Origin: JBOGCH01 sp051656645
GTDB taxonomy: Bacteria > Bacteroidota > Bacteroidia > Bacteroidales > Marinifilaceae
Length of the DNA stretch: 64,000 bases
NCBI GenBank assembly: GCA_051656645.1
Contig: JBOGCH010000040.1
Span: forward strand, 1-64,000
Direction of reading: 5' to 3'
Shown here piece by piece: positions 1-8,395 of this stretch; the first letter of the stretch is position 1, and each line of letters opens with the position of its first letter. Made by a program: the position numbers and the translations under genes. The notes under the pieces were generated by a model. The model was not told the origin of the DNA. It saw nothing but the letters and a program-made list of their open reading frames with translations, and did no database searches.

Positions 1-327
1 AAAGACGGAGGAAACACGGACAAAACACGGAGGCGATATAAGGAGGAGTACAAGAAGGTGCCTATAGGTATAAAACAAGAATAAATGTATAGCTACCCAT
101 AAATGGTGAATAGGTGCCCGTATATGATTGTTTTTTAGAGCATTTTCCCGGCAATTTGCCTCAGGGAGCATATTGAATTGGGTGCAAAACAAAGCTATTT
201 ACATTACACACTATAATTTCTCTTTACTTTGCTTGTTTGAAGATACAAACGATTATATTTAAGTTAATTTTACATTTATATCTCAAATATAAACGTCACA
301 TAAATTTAAAATATCAACGAAAAAAGG
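1..327. other. Intergenic leader region, no gene seen
   Basis: No convincing reading frame is visible before guaB. The first 60 bases are purine-rich with repeated ACGGAGG-like words, and the rest is AT-rich. I see no RNA gene or clear hairpin terminator. It may be the downstream part of whatever lies left of the window. Confidence 0.5.
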
Positions 328-335
328 TATATTTG
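328..335 (+). promoter_or_regulatory. Bacteroidetes-type -7 promoter element for guaB
   Basis: TATATTTG matches the Bacteroidetes -7 consensus TAnnTTTG and lies 37 bases before the guaB start. No clear -33 TTTG is present. Transcription should start a few bases downstream, giving a leader of about 30 nt. Confidence 0.6.
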
Positions 336-372
336 CGAAATTTTTTTTCACTCAGTAAACAAAAAAAGTACT

Positions 373-1863
373 ATGGCAGTTTATGTAAATGAAGTATCAA
401 GAACATTTGGAGAGTATCTACTTATTCCCGGTTTAACAACAAAACAGTGCGTACCAACCAATGTGTCCTTAAAAACCCCTTTGGTTAAGTACAAAATAGG
501 CGAGACTCCAGCAATTGAATTAAATATTCCTTTTGTCTCTGCCATAATGCAGTCTGTTTCTGATTCAGGACTAGCAATTGAACTTGCTCGTAACGGAGGG
601 ATTTCATTTATCTTCGGTTCTCAACCTATAGACACTCAAGCAGAGATGGTAAGAAAGGTTAAGAAGTTTAAAGCAGGTTTCGTTACCAGCGATTCAAATA
701 TCAAACCTACGGATACACTAGCTGACGTTATTGCTCTTGCAGAACGTACAGGACACACTACGATGGGTGTTACAGAGGATGGTACTCCAAACGGAAAATT
801 ATTAGGAATGGTTACTTCTCGTGACTATCGTAAAGATAAAGAATCGCACGATAAGAAAGTAGAGGAATTCATGACTCCATTCTCAAAACTAACAGTAGGT
901 AAATTAGGAATGACTTTAACAGAAGCAAATACGCTTATCTGGGAAAATAAACTTAATACTCTACCTATCATTGACGAAGATCAAAACTTAGCATATTTTG
1001 TTTTCCGTAAGGACTATAATAACCATCACAACAATCCAAACGAATTATTAGATCCTATCAACAAAACTCTTTTGGTTGGTGCCGGTATCAATACTCGTGA
1101 TTACGCAGAACGTGTTCCTGCATTAGTTGAGGCTGGTGTTGATGTATTATGTATTGACTCGTCAGACGGTTTCTCAGAATGGCAAGCTGAAGCTATTAAA
1201 TGGATTCGCGCTACATATGGTGACAAAGTTCGTGTAGGAGCTGGTAACGTTGTGGACGAAGAAGGTTTCCGCTATCTTGTTGATGCTGGTGCTGACTTTA
1301 TCAAAGTTGGTATTGGTGGAGGTTCTATCTGTATCACTCGTGAACAAAAAGGTATTGGCCGCGGACAAGCTACAGCATTAATTGATGTTGCAGGTGCTCG
1401 TGATGCATATTTAAAAGAAACCGGTATTTATGTACCAATTTGTAGTGACGGTGGATTAGTGCACGATTATCATATGGTACTTGCTTTAGCGATGGGTGCT
1501 GACTTCCTTATGATGGGACGTTACTTTGCTCGTTTTGACGAGTCGCCAACTAAAGTTCTTAAGATAAACAACACTTACGTAAAAGAGTATTGGGGCGAAG
1601 GTTCTAACCGCGCTCAAAACTGGCAACGTTACGACATGGGTGGTACATCGGCACTTAAATTTGAAGAAGGTGTTGATAGCTATGTTCCTTACGCTGGTAA
1701 AATGAAAGATAACTTAGACATGACATTAGGTAAAGTCAAAGCAACAATGTGCAGCTGCGGACAAACAAGTATCCCTGCTCTTCAAGCACAAGCTAAGATT
1801 ACGCTTGTATCGGCAACAAGTATTGTTGAAGGTGGAGCTCACGATGTTATTCTAAAGAAATAA
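373..1863 (+). CDS. guaB: Inosine-5'-monophosphate dehydrogenase
   Basis: Oxidises IMP to XMP with NAD+, the first committed step of GMP synthesis in the cytosol. The 496-residue protein is an IMPDH barrel. The catalytic loop GGGSICITREQ places the nucleophile at Cys320, and the C-terminal flap region carries CSCGQTSIPALQAQ. A CBS-type regulatory insert sits at roughly residues 95-215, where FKAGFVTSDSNIKPTDTL begins. The length and loop match the branch usual in Bacteroidetes rather than the E. coli form. It stands alone with its own promoter and a strong terminator, and the ATG start is the first in frame after the promoter. Confidence 0.95.
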   Translation: MAVYVNEVSRTFGEYLLIPGLTTKQCVPTNVSLKTPLVKYKIGETPAIELNIPFVSAIMQSVSDSGLAIELARNGGISFIFGSQPIDTQAEMVRKVKKFKAGFVTSDSNIKPTDTLADVIALAERTGHTTMGVTEDGTPNGKLLGMVTSRDYRKDKESHDKKVEEFMTPFSKLTVGKLGMTLTEANTLIWENKLNTLPIIDEDQNLAYFVFRKDYNNHHNNPNELLDPINKTLLVGAGINTRDYAERVPALVEAGVDVLCIDSSDGFSEWQAEAIKWIRATYGDKVRVGAGNVVDEEGFRYLVDAGADFIKVGIGGGSICITREQKGIGRGQATALIDVAGARDAYLKETGIYVPICSDGGLVHDYHMVLALAMGADFLMMGRYFARFDESPTKVLKINNTYVKEYWGEGSNRAQNWQRYDMGGTSALKFEEGVDSYVPYAGKMKDNLDMTLGKVKATMCSCGQTSIPALQAQAKITLVSATSIVEGGAHDVILKK

Positions 1864-1872
1864 TAAGGCATG

Positions 1873-1907
1873 AAAAAAGCCGCTTGTCATTGACAAGCGG
1901 CTTTTTA
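1873..1907 (+). terminator. Intrinsic terminator after guaB
   Basis: A GCCGCTTGTCA stem (1879-1889) pairs with TGACAAGCGGC (1891-1901) and is flanked by A and T runs. Because both flanks are A/T tracts it can also stop transcription of the convergent lipoprotein gene. Confidence 0.85.
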
Positions 1908-1932
1908 AATAACAAATTAATCATATATATGC

Positions 1933-2832
1933 TTAGATAGCATTCTTAACTTCTTTTCCTTCTGCGTTGAAAACAACAACAGCATCTTCAGGAGTTTCTA
2001 ATTCAAACATATACAATACGCCATCTTTCTCAGTTTCAAGAACCTCGATATCGTCAATGGCATCCTCTGAATAAACAGCTAAGAAAGCATTCTTAACCAC
2101 TTCAGGAACATCTGCAAATTCTATTTCGGTCGCTGTATATAACCATTTGTAAGCATCAGTAAACAAAGCTTCATGCTCTCCGTCATACTCATTCTCTTTT
2201 TCGTTAAAGGTGGAACGATCGTCAAGAAATTCAACTTTAATGAATTTTTGTCCTTTCTCTTCTTCCTCTTCACATTCAATAATAGTTACGTTTTTGTAAC
2301 GACCCAATAAAAACTCTTCAACTGCTGGAGGTGTTGGGATATTGTCATCATCACCATTATCTGGTTTTGCACTTAACAATTCACCTTTATCGTTAAAGAC
2401 TAAATCCCACTCGTCATCGTTTAACTCTACTTCAAGTTTATAAGCCACTTGCTCTCCGCGCATTAATACGTCAACATCGTCGATAACATAACCCTCAGTA
2501 AAGAAACGAGTTCCTTCCCAACCTTTAATAACTGCTTCAGGTAGATCTTTTACATCAATGTCAGTTTCAGTCATACACCATTGTGCTTTATCTGTAAACC
2601 AAGCTTCATTTTTTTGAGTATATGTTACTGTTCGTGTAGTTACATCGAATAACGCAACATTATACCCTCTTTTTGCAATCCACTTCACATTTGTCGCATT
2701 TGGATAACGAGAAACAAACGCTTTTTCTAATGCCGCGCTCGGAGCATTTGTTGAATTGTCATCATCCTTACTACAAGAAATGTTTAATACCATTGACATG
2801 GCAAAAGCACCTAATAATAATTTTGTTTTCAT
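1933..2832 (-). CDS. PepSY-like (DUF2874) lipoprotein with two repeats
   Basis: A 299-residue exported lipoprotein. The N-terminal signal ends in a lipobox-like NISC with Cys20, followed by an acidic SKDDDN linker. Two homologous halves follow (about 35-155 and 170-299), each with the pattern F..RYPNA...W....Y.V.F......EAWFT..A.W..TETDI. This is the putative beta-lactamase-inhibitor-like PepSY fold common in Bacteroidetes periplasms. The protein is strongly acidic. It is transcribed away from the adjacent response regulator/kinase pair; such proteins often sit beside two-component systems, so a role in signal sensing or envelope stress is inferred, not shown. Confidence 0.75.
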   Translation of the reverse strand: MKTKLLLGAFAMSMVLNISCSKDDDNSTNAPSAALEKAFVSRYPNATNVKWIAKRGYNVALFDVTTRTVTYTQKNEAWFTDKAQWCMTETDIDVKDLPEAVIKGWEGTRFFTEGYVIDDVDVLMRGEQVAYKLEVELNDDEWDLVFNDKGELLSAKPDNGDDDNIPTPPAVEEFLLGRYKNVTIIECEEEEEKGQKFIKVEFLDDRSTFNEKENEYDGEHEALFTDAYKWLYTATEIEFADVPEVVKNAFLAVYSEDAIDDIEVLETEKDGVLYMFELETPEDAVVVFNAEGKEVKNAI

Positions 2833-2975
2833 TCCTTTTTTGTTTTTGATTAATTAAAAATTTGGTTGAATTATAATTCGAAAGCAAAGAAAAATATAAA
2901 TTCTAAAGAGAATATGAAGATTTCCCATTCAACAATATTTATATCAAAAAACTAATATGGATAATAATATTTGGC

Positions 2976-2983
2976 TACATTTG
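2976..2983 (+). promoter_or_regulatory. -7 element for the two-component operon
   Basis: TACATTTG is a perfect TAnnTTTG match, 41 bases before the response regulator start, in the divergent gap shared with the PepSY-like lipoprotein. Confidence 0.55.
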
Positions 2984-3023
2984 TCGTGCATAGATACACT
3001 ATTTTTATATTAACAATCTGAAT

Positions 3024-3704
3024 ATGAAGATATTAATAATTGAAGACGAAATTGATTTAGCAAGTAGCATAAACGACTATCTTTTGGATATGGGATTTAT
3101 ATGTGAAATTGCAATTACCTATAATGAAGCGGCATCAAAACTATGGGCATATGATTATGACTGTATTTTATTAGACATAAACTTACCTGATGGAAACGGT
3201 TTTGAGCTAATTCAAGAATTAAAGAAACAAAACATTGCATGTGGAATTATTGTTATTTCAGCGCGCGATGGAATTGATGATAAAATTAAGGGGCTTGATC
3301 TTGGAGCTGATGACTATTTGTCTAAACCATTTAATCTATCTGAGTTAAACGCACGCGTAAAATCGGTAATTCGCCGACGAAACTTTGACGGACAAAACGA
3401 GATACATTTTAACGAGCTTGTTATAAATCCGGATAATAAAACATTAACATGCAATAATCAGCCAGTTGCTTTAACACCTAAAGAGTATGAACTGTTTTTA
3501 TATCTATTTGTAAACCGTGGACGCATTCTGACAAAAGAAGCCATTGTTGAACACCTCTGGGGGGATTATATGAGTACAGAAGCCGATTCTTTTGATTTTC
3601 TGTACACTCATATGCGTAATTTACGCAAAAAACTATTGGCGCAGCAAGTGCCAGATTACATAAAAACAATCTACTCTATAGGTTATAAGTTCTCTGAAGA
3701 ATAA
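3024..3704 (+). CDS. OmpR/PhoB-family response regulator
   Basis: A 226-residue DNA-binding response regulator. The receiver domain (1-120) shows the acidic pocket E7-D8, phospho-acceptor Asp51 in LLDINLPDGNG and the conserved Lys101 in YLSKPF. The C-terminal winged helix (about 130-226) carries LTPKEYELFLYL, GRILTKEAIVEHLWG and a wing ending YKTIYSIGYKF. It is four bases ahead of its cognate kinase, so the pair is co-transcribed. The target genes are unknown, but the divergent PepSY-like lipoprotein is an obvious candidate. Confidence 0.92.
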   Translation: MKILIIEDEIDLASSINDYLLDMGFICEIAITYNEAASKLWAYDYDCILLDINLPDGNGFELIQELKKQNIACGIIVISARDGIDDKIKGLDLGADDYLSKPFNLSELNARVKSVIRRRNFDGQNEIHFNELVINPDNKTLTCNNQPVALTPKEYELFLYLFVNRGRILTKEAIVEHLWGDYMSTEADSFDFLYTHMRNLRKKLLAQQVPDYIKTIYSIGYKFSEE

Positions 3705-3708
3705 ACGT

Positions 3709-4977
3709 ATGAAATTATCCATCCTTTATCGTCGTTACTCCCTAGTAACATTATCCATTGTGTTACTACTTGGTATGCTGTCGGACTACATGATATTTAA
3801 ATATGTTATTTATGATTCGGCCGATCATACGTTAATTGAATTTCGCGACAACATTGAGCTGCATTTGCGTCAACACGATACGCTTGTATTAGCAGATAAT
3901 CCACACTTAACAAGTAGTATCATTACGGCCAGACTACTTCCACCAACCTCTACAAGAGAGATTAGTTTTTTTAAAGACACCTTAATATTTAATCCGTATA
4001 AAAACGAGAAAGTTGTATATAGACTACATACATTCAATATAAAAAATAATAGTGGAGATAAAAATTATCTTATCTCCCTAGCACAATCCACTGTTGACAC
4101 TGAGGAACTTATCTTTGCGTCAATAATATCGCTGATATCTATCCTTTTACTTTATATTATAGTATCAGTAATTATTAATAAATGGTTTGTACGCGTATTG
4201 TGGCGTCCATTCTATACCCTACTTCGTCAAATGTCCTCTATTGATCTTACCTATGTACAGCTACTTACTCCAGTAAAAACCAGGATTAATGAGTTCAATG
4301 AGCTGTATGTCACTGTGAACCGTATGCTTGTTCGTATTGAAAATGACTACATGGCAATGAAGGAGTTCACAGAAAATGCTGCACACGAGGTTCAAACACC
4401 ATTAGCCGTTGCCAAAGGAAAGATTGAAATGCTGTATGACGATAAATTAACGCCAGATGAACGTCATGAGATACTGACCGGTATAAACAAAGCTATAGAT
4501 AAGGTTACACGCTTAAATAGATCAATTTTATTAATGGCTAAAATACAAAACGATTTATTTACAGGAAAGACACCTATTGATTTAATGGCACAATTAACCC
4601 AACAATTAGCAGCGCTTGAGGATTTAATTGAATTAAAACAATTAGACATAAAGATAGACGGTAATGCTTTTGATATTGACATTAATCCAACATTATCGGA
4701 ATTATTAATATCTAATATATTAACAAACGCCATAAAATATAACATAAAAGGTGGGTACATACATATTGAAAACAAAGGGAATAAAATACAAATAAGTAAT
4801 CCGTATTATAATCAAATTCCAGACACGGATCTATTCCAACGTTTCACTCGCTCAACGGACTTAAAAGAAGCAACCGGATTAGGATTAGCAATAGTAAAAT
4901 CCATTTGTAATAAAACAGATTTACATGTAAGTACAAACATAACCACTAAGGTGTTTACACTTATTATATCTAAATAA
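3709..4977 (+). CDS. Sensor histidine kinase
   Basis: Membrane kinase of 422 residues partnering the upstream regulator. TM1 is at about 13-33, a periplasmic sensor of about 100 residues follows, and TM2 is at about 135-157. The dimerisation/phosphotransfer helix carries AAHEVQTPLAVAKGK with His226. The ATPase domain has the N box NILTNAIKYN and the G2 box GLGLAIVKSIC. The small sensor domain has no family I recognise. The gene ends in its own terminator, closing a two-gene operon. Confidence 0.92.
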   Translation: MKLSILYRRYSLVTLSIVLLLGMLSDYMIFKYVIYDSADHTLIEFRDNIELHLRQHDTLVLADNPHLTSSIITARLLPPTSTREISFFKDTLIFNPYKNEKVVYRLHTFNIKNNSGDKNYLISLAQSTVDTEELIFASIISLISILLLYIIVSVIINKWFVRVLWRPFYTLLRQMSSIDLTYVQLLTPVKTRINEFNELYVTVNRMLVRIENDYMAMKEFTENAAHEVQTPLAVAKGKIEMLYDDKLTPDERHEILTGINKAIDKVTRLNRSILLMAKIQNDLFTGKTPIDLMAQLTQQLAALEDLIELKQLDIKIDGNAFDIDINPTLSELLISNILTNAIKYNIKGGYIHIENKGNKIQISNPYYNQIPDTDLFQRFTRSTDLKEATGLGLAIVKSICNKTDLHVSTNITTKVFTLIISK

Positions 4978-4980
4978 GAA

Positions 4981-5037
4981 GAATAACTGCGAATTTTGAT
5001 ACTTAGAAGTATTTAAATTCGCAGTTATTCTCTTTTA
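4981..5037 (+). terminator. Intrinsic terminator after the two-component operon
   Basis: A 16-bp perfect stem, GAATAACTGCGAATTT (4981-4996) with its complement (5015-5030). The loop contains a second small stem, ATACTT/AAGTAT, and the stem is followed by TCTTTT. Confidence 0.85.
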
Positions 5038-5206
5038 TACAACATGGCGAATAGTGTTCTATTAAACAAAACTCACCACATGGTTCCGCACAATACATTC
5101 ATTTCATCTTTCTATACCCTATATTTACTTACGGAACTATTTATAACTACTTAATTAACTCAATACCGTCTAGGCTCGTTTAAACTGCATAATAAACTTT
5201 TGCAAA

Positions 5207-5902
5207 ATGAGTACTACTAGAGCAGATCAAATAATTCAATTCAATCGGCAATTAAACTTTACAGGACAATTGCCACCTCCTTACCATGTGATTAATCCGT
5301 TCCGGAACAATACAGAAACTATAAAGGCTATGATTGCCTTTTATCGGAAATATTACAACGACACACATAAGCGAAAATTCATCATCGCCATTAATCCCGG
5401 ACGACACGGCGCGGCAGTTACGGGTGTTCCACTCACAGATACAAAGCGACTGGAAGGTATTTGTGGTATCCAGATTGCGGGAACATACACACATGAAGTG
5501 TCTTCTGTATTTATGTATGATGTGATAGCTGGTTTTGGTGGAGCAGATGCATTCTTTCAACAATTTTATATCAATTCGCTGTTTCCTCTAGCAATAGTAA
5601 AGGATGGAAACAACGGTAAAATAGCTAATGCGAACTACTACGATACGCTTGATTTGATAAAAGCTACACAACCGTTTATTATCTCTTCGCTACAACAACA
5701 AATAAACTTAGGTATTGATACATCCGTAGCATTTATATTAGGTAAAAAGAACGCAGAATTTATACGTAAACTTAATGATGAATACCATTTCTTTGATCAT
5801 ATTGTTATGCTGGAGCATCCGCGTTACATTGAACAATATAAAAGCAAGGAAAGACTCACATATATAGATAAATACATCCATTCATTTAAACAAAATTATT
5901 AG
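5207..5902 (+). CDS. SMUG2-like uracil-DNA glycosylase family protein (DUF4918)
   Basis: A 231-residue protein resembling the Bacteroidetes DUF4918/SMUG2 branch of the uracil-DNA glycosylase superfamily, which removes damaged pyrimidines in base excision repair. The glycosylase-type motif FIIAINPGRHGAAVTGVPLT is at about 58-77, and the C-terminal motif MLEHPRYIEQYK contains the His/Pro expected of the DNA-intercalating loop. Residues between are consistent with the alpha/beta fold. It has a near-consensus -7 element just before the start and is followed after three bases by the DUF2945 gene. Substrate preference cannot be read from sequence. Confidence 0.75.
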   Translation: MSTTRADQIIQFNRQLNFTGQLPPPYHVINPFRNNTETIKAMIAFYRKYYNDTHKRKFIIAINPGRHGAAVTGVPLTDTKRLEGICGIQIAGTYTHEVSSVFMYDVIAGFGGADAFFQQFYINSLFPLAIVKDGNNGKIANANYYDTLDLIKATQPFIISSLQQQINLGIDTSVAFILGKKNAEFIRKLNDEYHFFDHIVMLEHPRYIEQYKSKERLTYIDKYIHSFKQNY

Positions 5903-5905
5903 GAT

Positions 5906-6115
5906 ATGGCAAATAAATTCCAAATAGGCGATAAAGTGCGCTGGAACTCCGAGGCTGGGTTCGTATCGGGCACTATTATTGGCATTCATACTTCTGATTT
6001 TAATTACAAAGGCTATATACACCATGCTAGTATGGAAGATCCTCAATATGAAATTCAAAGTGATAAGTCCTCACATATCGCTGTACACAAAACTGGAGCA
6101 CTAACAAAAATATAA
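5906..6115 (+). CDS. DUF2945 (HVA1/Tudor-like) small protein
   Basis: A 69-residue cytosolic protein with the DUF2945 signature FQIGDKVRWNSEAGFVSGTI at the N-terminus, a central segment of YEIQSDKS type and a C-terminal AVHKTGAL. The family adopts an SH3/Tudor-like barrel of unknown function. It starts three bases after the glycosylase stop and is probably translated with it, which hints at a nucleic-acid-related job, but that is inference. Confidence 0.8.
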   Translation: MANKFQIGDKVRWNSEAGFVSGTIIGIHTSDFNYKGYIHHASMEDPQYEIQSDKSSHIAVHKTGALTKI

Positions 6116-6296
6116 CCGCTTTGTGATAGAATCTCCTTACTTAGCATCCATCTAATTTTAAAGCTTGAGCAACTGAGAAGGAAAGAAAATATGGTTTTAT
6201 ACCTGATATTGTCCGAAGTGATATTAAACGAAGCAACAGTAAGAGCGAGCAGATATGTTGGAACGGAGGTTTAATGGAAAGTAGAATCTTATAGAA

Positions 6297-6350
6297 ATAA
6301 AAACAGACGCAGTCCCTATTATGTGTTATAAAACAGGGACTGCGTCTGTG
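6297..6350 (-). terminator. Terminator of the cutC operon
   Basis: A 15-bp perfect stem, ACAGACGCAGTCCCT (6303-6317) with AGGGACTGCGTCTGT (6335-6349). On the minus strand it is followed by a TTTTTATTTC tail, immediately after the cutC stop. Confidence 0.85.
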
Positions 6351-6361
6351 CTCGAAATAGA

Positions 6362-7111
6362 TTACCCTCTTGCTCTGATAAGGGCTACCATATCGCAAAT
6401 TTTGATAGGATCTGCAAAAAGTACGTCATATTCTGACTGTCCAGGAGTCGAACTCATGGAAACAATAGGATTACGGAAAATCATGCCACTATCGCGATAT
6501 GAACTTGCACTAAAGTGAATGGCATCTACCCCTGTGTCAAGTAACGCAGACGCATTATCATGATTAACACCAGCTCCGGCCATGATTTGAATTCGTCCGG
6601 CAGATTGTTGTGCCAAACGCTTTATATTATTTATGCCGGCAAAAGCAGATGGCATTTGTCCAGAGGTAAGAATGCGGAAACATCCTGTAGTAATTACATC
6701 CTCCAGTGCTTGGTCCAATGTATTGCACATATCGAATGCACGGTGGAAGGTTACTTTAAGGGGAGCTGCAAGATTTACCAACTCTTTGGTTCGCTTCACA
6801 TCAACGCTTCCATCGGGATTAAGAATTCCTAATACAACACCATCTACACCACATTCCTTAGCAAAGAGGATATCCTGTTTCATTTGTTGAAACTCATAAT
6901 CTGAGTATAAAAAGTCTCCACCTCGTGGACGAATCATGACGAAAAGTTCAATCTCGCACATTTGTTTTGCCATGCGAATAGTGGCATATGATGGCGTAAT
7001 ACCACCCTCAGATGCTCCCGCACATAATTCCACACGGTTTGCTCCAGATTGTTGCGCGTTTTCAATAGACTCAAGCGAGTAAACGCATATTTCAAGTTGT
7101 TGCTGTTTCAT
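6362..7111 (-). CDS. cutC: CutC family protein
   Basis: A 249-residue TIM-barrel protein of the CutC family, historically linked to copper homeostasis, although the catalytic activity is not settled. Family motifs are clear: LEICVYSLESIENAQQSGANRVELCA near the N-terminus, GGITPSYATI, MIRPRGGDFLYSDYE, VTFHRAFDMC and ILTSGQ. It is the last gene of a three-gene minus-strand operon behind a nitroreductase and an FAH-like protein, seven bases after the latter, and is closed by a strong terminator. Confidence 0.9.
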   Translation of the reverse strand: MKQQQLEICVYSLESIENAQQSGANRVELCAGASEGGITPSYATIRMAKQMCEIELFVMIRPRGGDFLYSDYEFQQMKQDILFAKECGVDGVVLGILNPDGSVDVKRTKELVNLAAPLKVTFHRAFDMCNTLDQALEDVITTGCFRILTSGQMPSAFAGINNIKRLAQQSAGRIQIMAGAGVNHDNASALLDTGVDAIHFSASSYRDSGMIFRNPIVSMSSTPGQSEYDVLFADPIKICDMVALIRARG

Positions 7112-7118
7112 TTAATGT

Positions 7119-7688
7119 TTATTTAATAAAAAAGTCAAGCTGTTTCTCATCGTTTAACCACAGTTCAATGTGATCATTTATTTGCAAATTTCGTTGGCGG
7201 AAATTGTTACCACACAACAGATAATCACCAATTTTTAGCATATTGAATTGCGATAACCGGGCAAGAAACGCATCAATAGATTGAGGTAAATGTGCCGTAT
7301 CTACTTCATTGACCAATTCTCCATTAAGATACATCCTCATGTTTACTATTTCACCCTCTTCCATTGGTAGTACTTTATTGAATACAATAGAACACATAAA
7401 CGTAGAAGCCATAACAGTAGGTAACTGTTGGGCAGCTAATTCAGCCTCAAGATTATCTGCATAAAATCTTACCACTACACCTATCTGATTATAGTAACGT
7501 GAAGCAAATTTCTCGCCTATAAATTTCCCTAATCTATTGATTTTTACTATAAACTGAGGAACACAGCTTAATTGTGTTGCAAAGGCAGGAACATAAAAGT
7601 CTCCATTTTCACGTAAGATAGCGTCATCACCCGCTGGAACAATAGCTAGTTCGTTTTTTTCATTATATTCAGCACATAATATTTTCAT
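7119..7688 (-). CDS. Fumarylacetoacetate hydrolase-fold protein, probably non-catalytic
   Basis: A 189-residue protein aligning by eye with the Bacteroidetes FAH-family branch: FYVPAF..Q, then INRLGKFIGEKFASRYYNQIGVVVRF, then LEAELAAQQLP, and a C-terminal LSQFNMLKIGDYLLCG. The acidic metal-binding residues normally found in the stretch before LGK appear to be replaced by a neutral segment, SCVPQFIVKI. The usual metal-dependent hydrolase or decarboxylase chemistry is therefore doubtful. It lies between a nitroreductase and cutC in one operon. Function unknown. Confidence 0.6.
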   Translation of the reverse strand: MKILCAEYNEKNELAIVPAGDDAILRENGDFYVPAFATQLSCVPQFIVKINRLGKFIGEKFASRYYNQIGVVVRFYADNLEAELAAQQLPTVMASTFMCSIVFNKVLPMEEGEIVNMRMYLNGELVNEVDTAHLPQSIDAFLARLSQFNMLKIGDYLLCGNNFRQRNLQINDHIELWLNDEKQLDFFIK

Positions 7689-7711
7689 TGAAAACTGTAT
7701 TAGGATTTCTC

Positions 7712-8278
7712 TTATTTCACTACTAACTCCTCTACTCCCCTTTTTGGAACATGGTGTCCGCCATCAGCATCACGCCAATATTTATAATCATTGTTTTGTA
7801 TCGATTCTATATAGACCTTTTCCACAGGAACTCCTAACGCAATCACCTGATTTAGTTTTAGATGCTCATCATAACCTAAAGTTTCCCTTAATGCTGATTC
7901 TTTTACAGCTTTTACTATACAACCACCTAACCCCTGCTCTACTGCTCCCAGTAAAATGGTTTGTGCTTGAATTCCGTCATCGCAAAAACAAGACGATGCG
8001 ATATCGGTATCTATGAATTGAATTAAATAGGCAGATGGACGCTCAGCGGCCACAGGACCATCCCAATCTGTTAAATAACCAGCCCATGTCAATGTTTCGT
8101 ACACCTTGGCACATGTTTCGGGCGTATTTACAAGTTTATATTTAAGCGGTTGAGCATTACGCCCCGATGCACACAATGTAGTTAATTCAACTAAGTGAGT
8201 AAGCGTATGCGTTGATACCGGAACGCTGTTATCAAAACGTCGATAACTTCTATTTTTGAGTAATAAATCTTTTAACAT
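7712..8278 (-). CDS. Nitroreductase family protein
   Basis: A 188-residue FMN-dependent oxidoreductase of the nitroreductase superfamily. Conserved features are the N-terminal NRSYRRFDNSVPV, the FMN-contact segment TTLCASGRNAQPLKYKLV, the DDGIQAQTILLGAVEQGLGGCIV helix and the C-terminal ALGVPVEKVYIE. It is first in the operon with the FAH-like protein and cutC, with a -7 element about 70 bases upstream. The physiological substrate is unknown. Confidence 0.88.
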   Translation of the reverse strand: MLKDLLLKNRSYRRFDNSVPVSTHTLTHLVELTTLCASGRNAQPLKYKLVNTPETCAKVYETLTWAGYLTDWDGPVAAERPSAYLIQFIDTDIASSCFCDDGIQAQTILLGAVEQGLGGCIVKAVKESALRETLGYDEHLKLNQVIALGVPVEKVYIESIQNNDYKYWRDADGGHHVPKRGVEELVVK

Positions 8279-8347
8279 AATGAATAGTGGTTCTATATTT
8301 TTTTAGTACATTCGATTTTCAATTCAGAACAATATCTGAATTGAAGA

Positions 8348-8355
8348 CAAAAGTA
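8348..8355 (-). promoter_or_regulatory. -7 element for the nitroreductase-cutC operon
   Basis: On the minus strand this reads TACTTTTG, a TAnnTTTG match, leaving a leader of roughly 60 nt before the nitroreductase ATG at 8278. Confidence 0.5.
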
Positions 8356-8395
8356 ACTGTAATTATCAAAGTAAGCAAACCTTATCTCTGTCCTG

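Noticed and set aside
1174..1368. Antisense open frame inside guaB
   Set aside because: A shadow of a strongly coding gene, with no ribosome site and no recognisable product. The same applies to most other overlapping opposite-strand frames in the window.
8279..8395. A -7 promoter element for the AddB-like gene
   Set aside because: TTATCTCTG just before the start only partly matches TAnnTTTG, so I did not list it.
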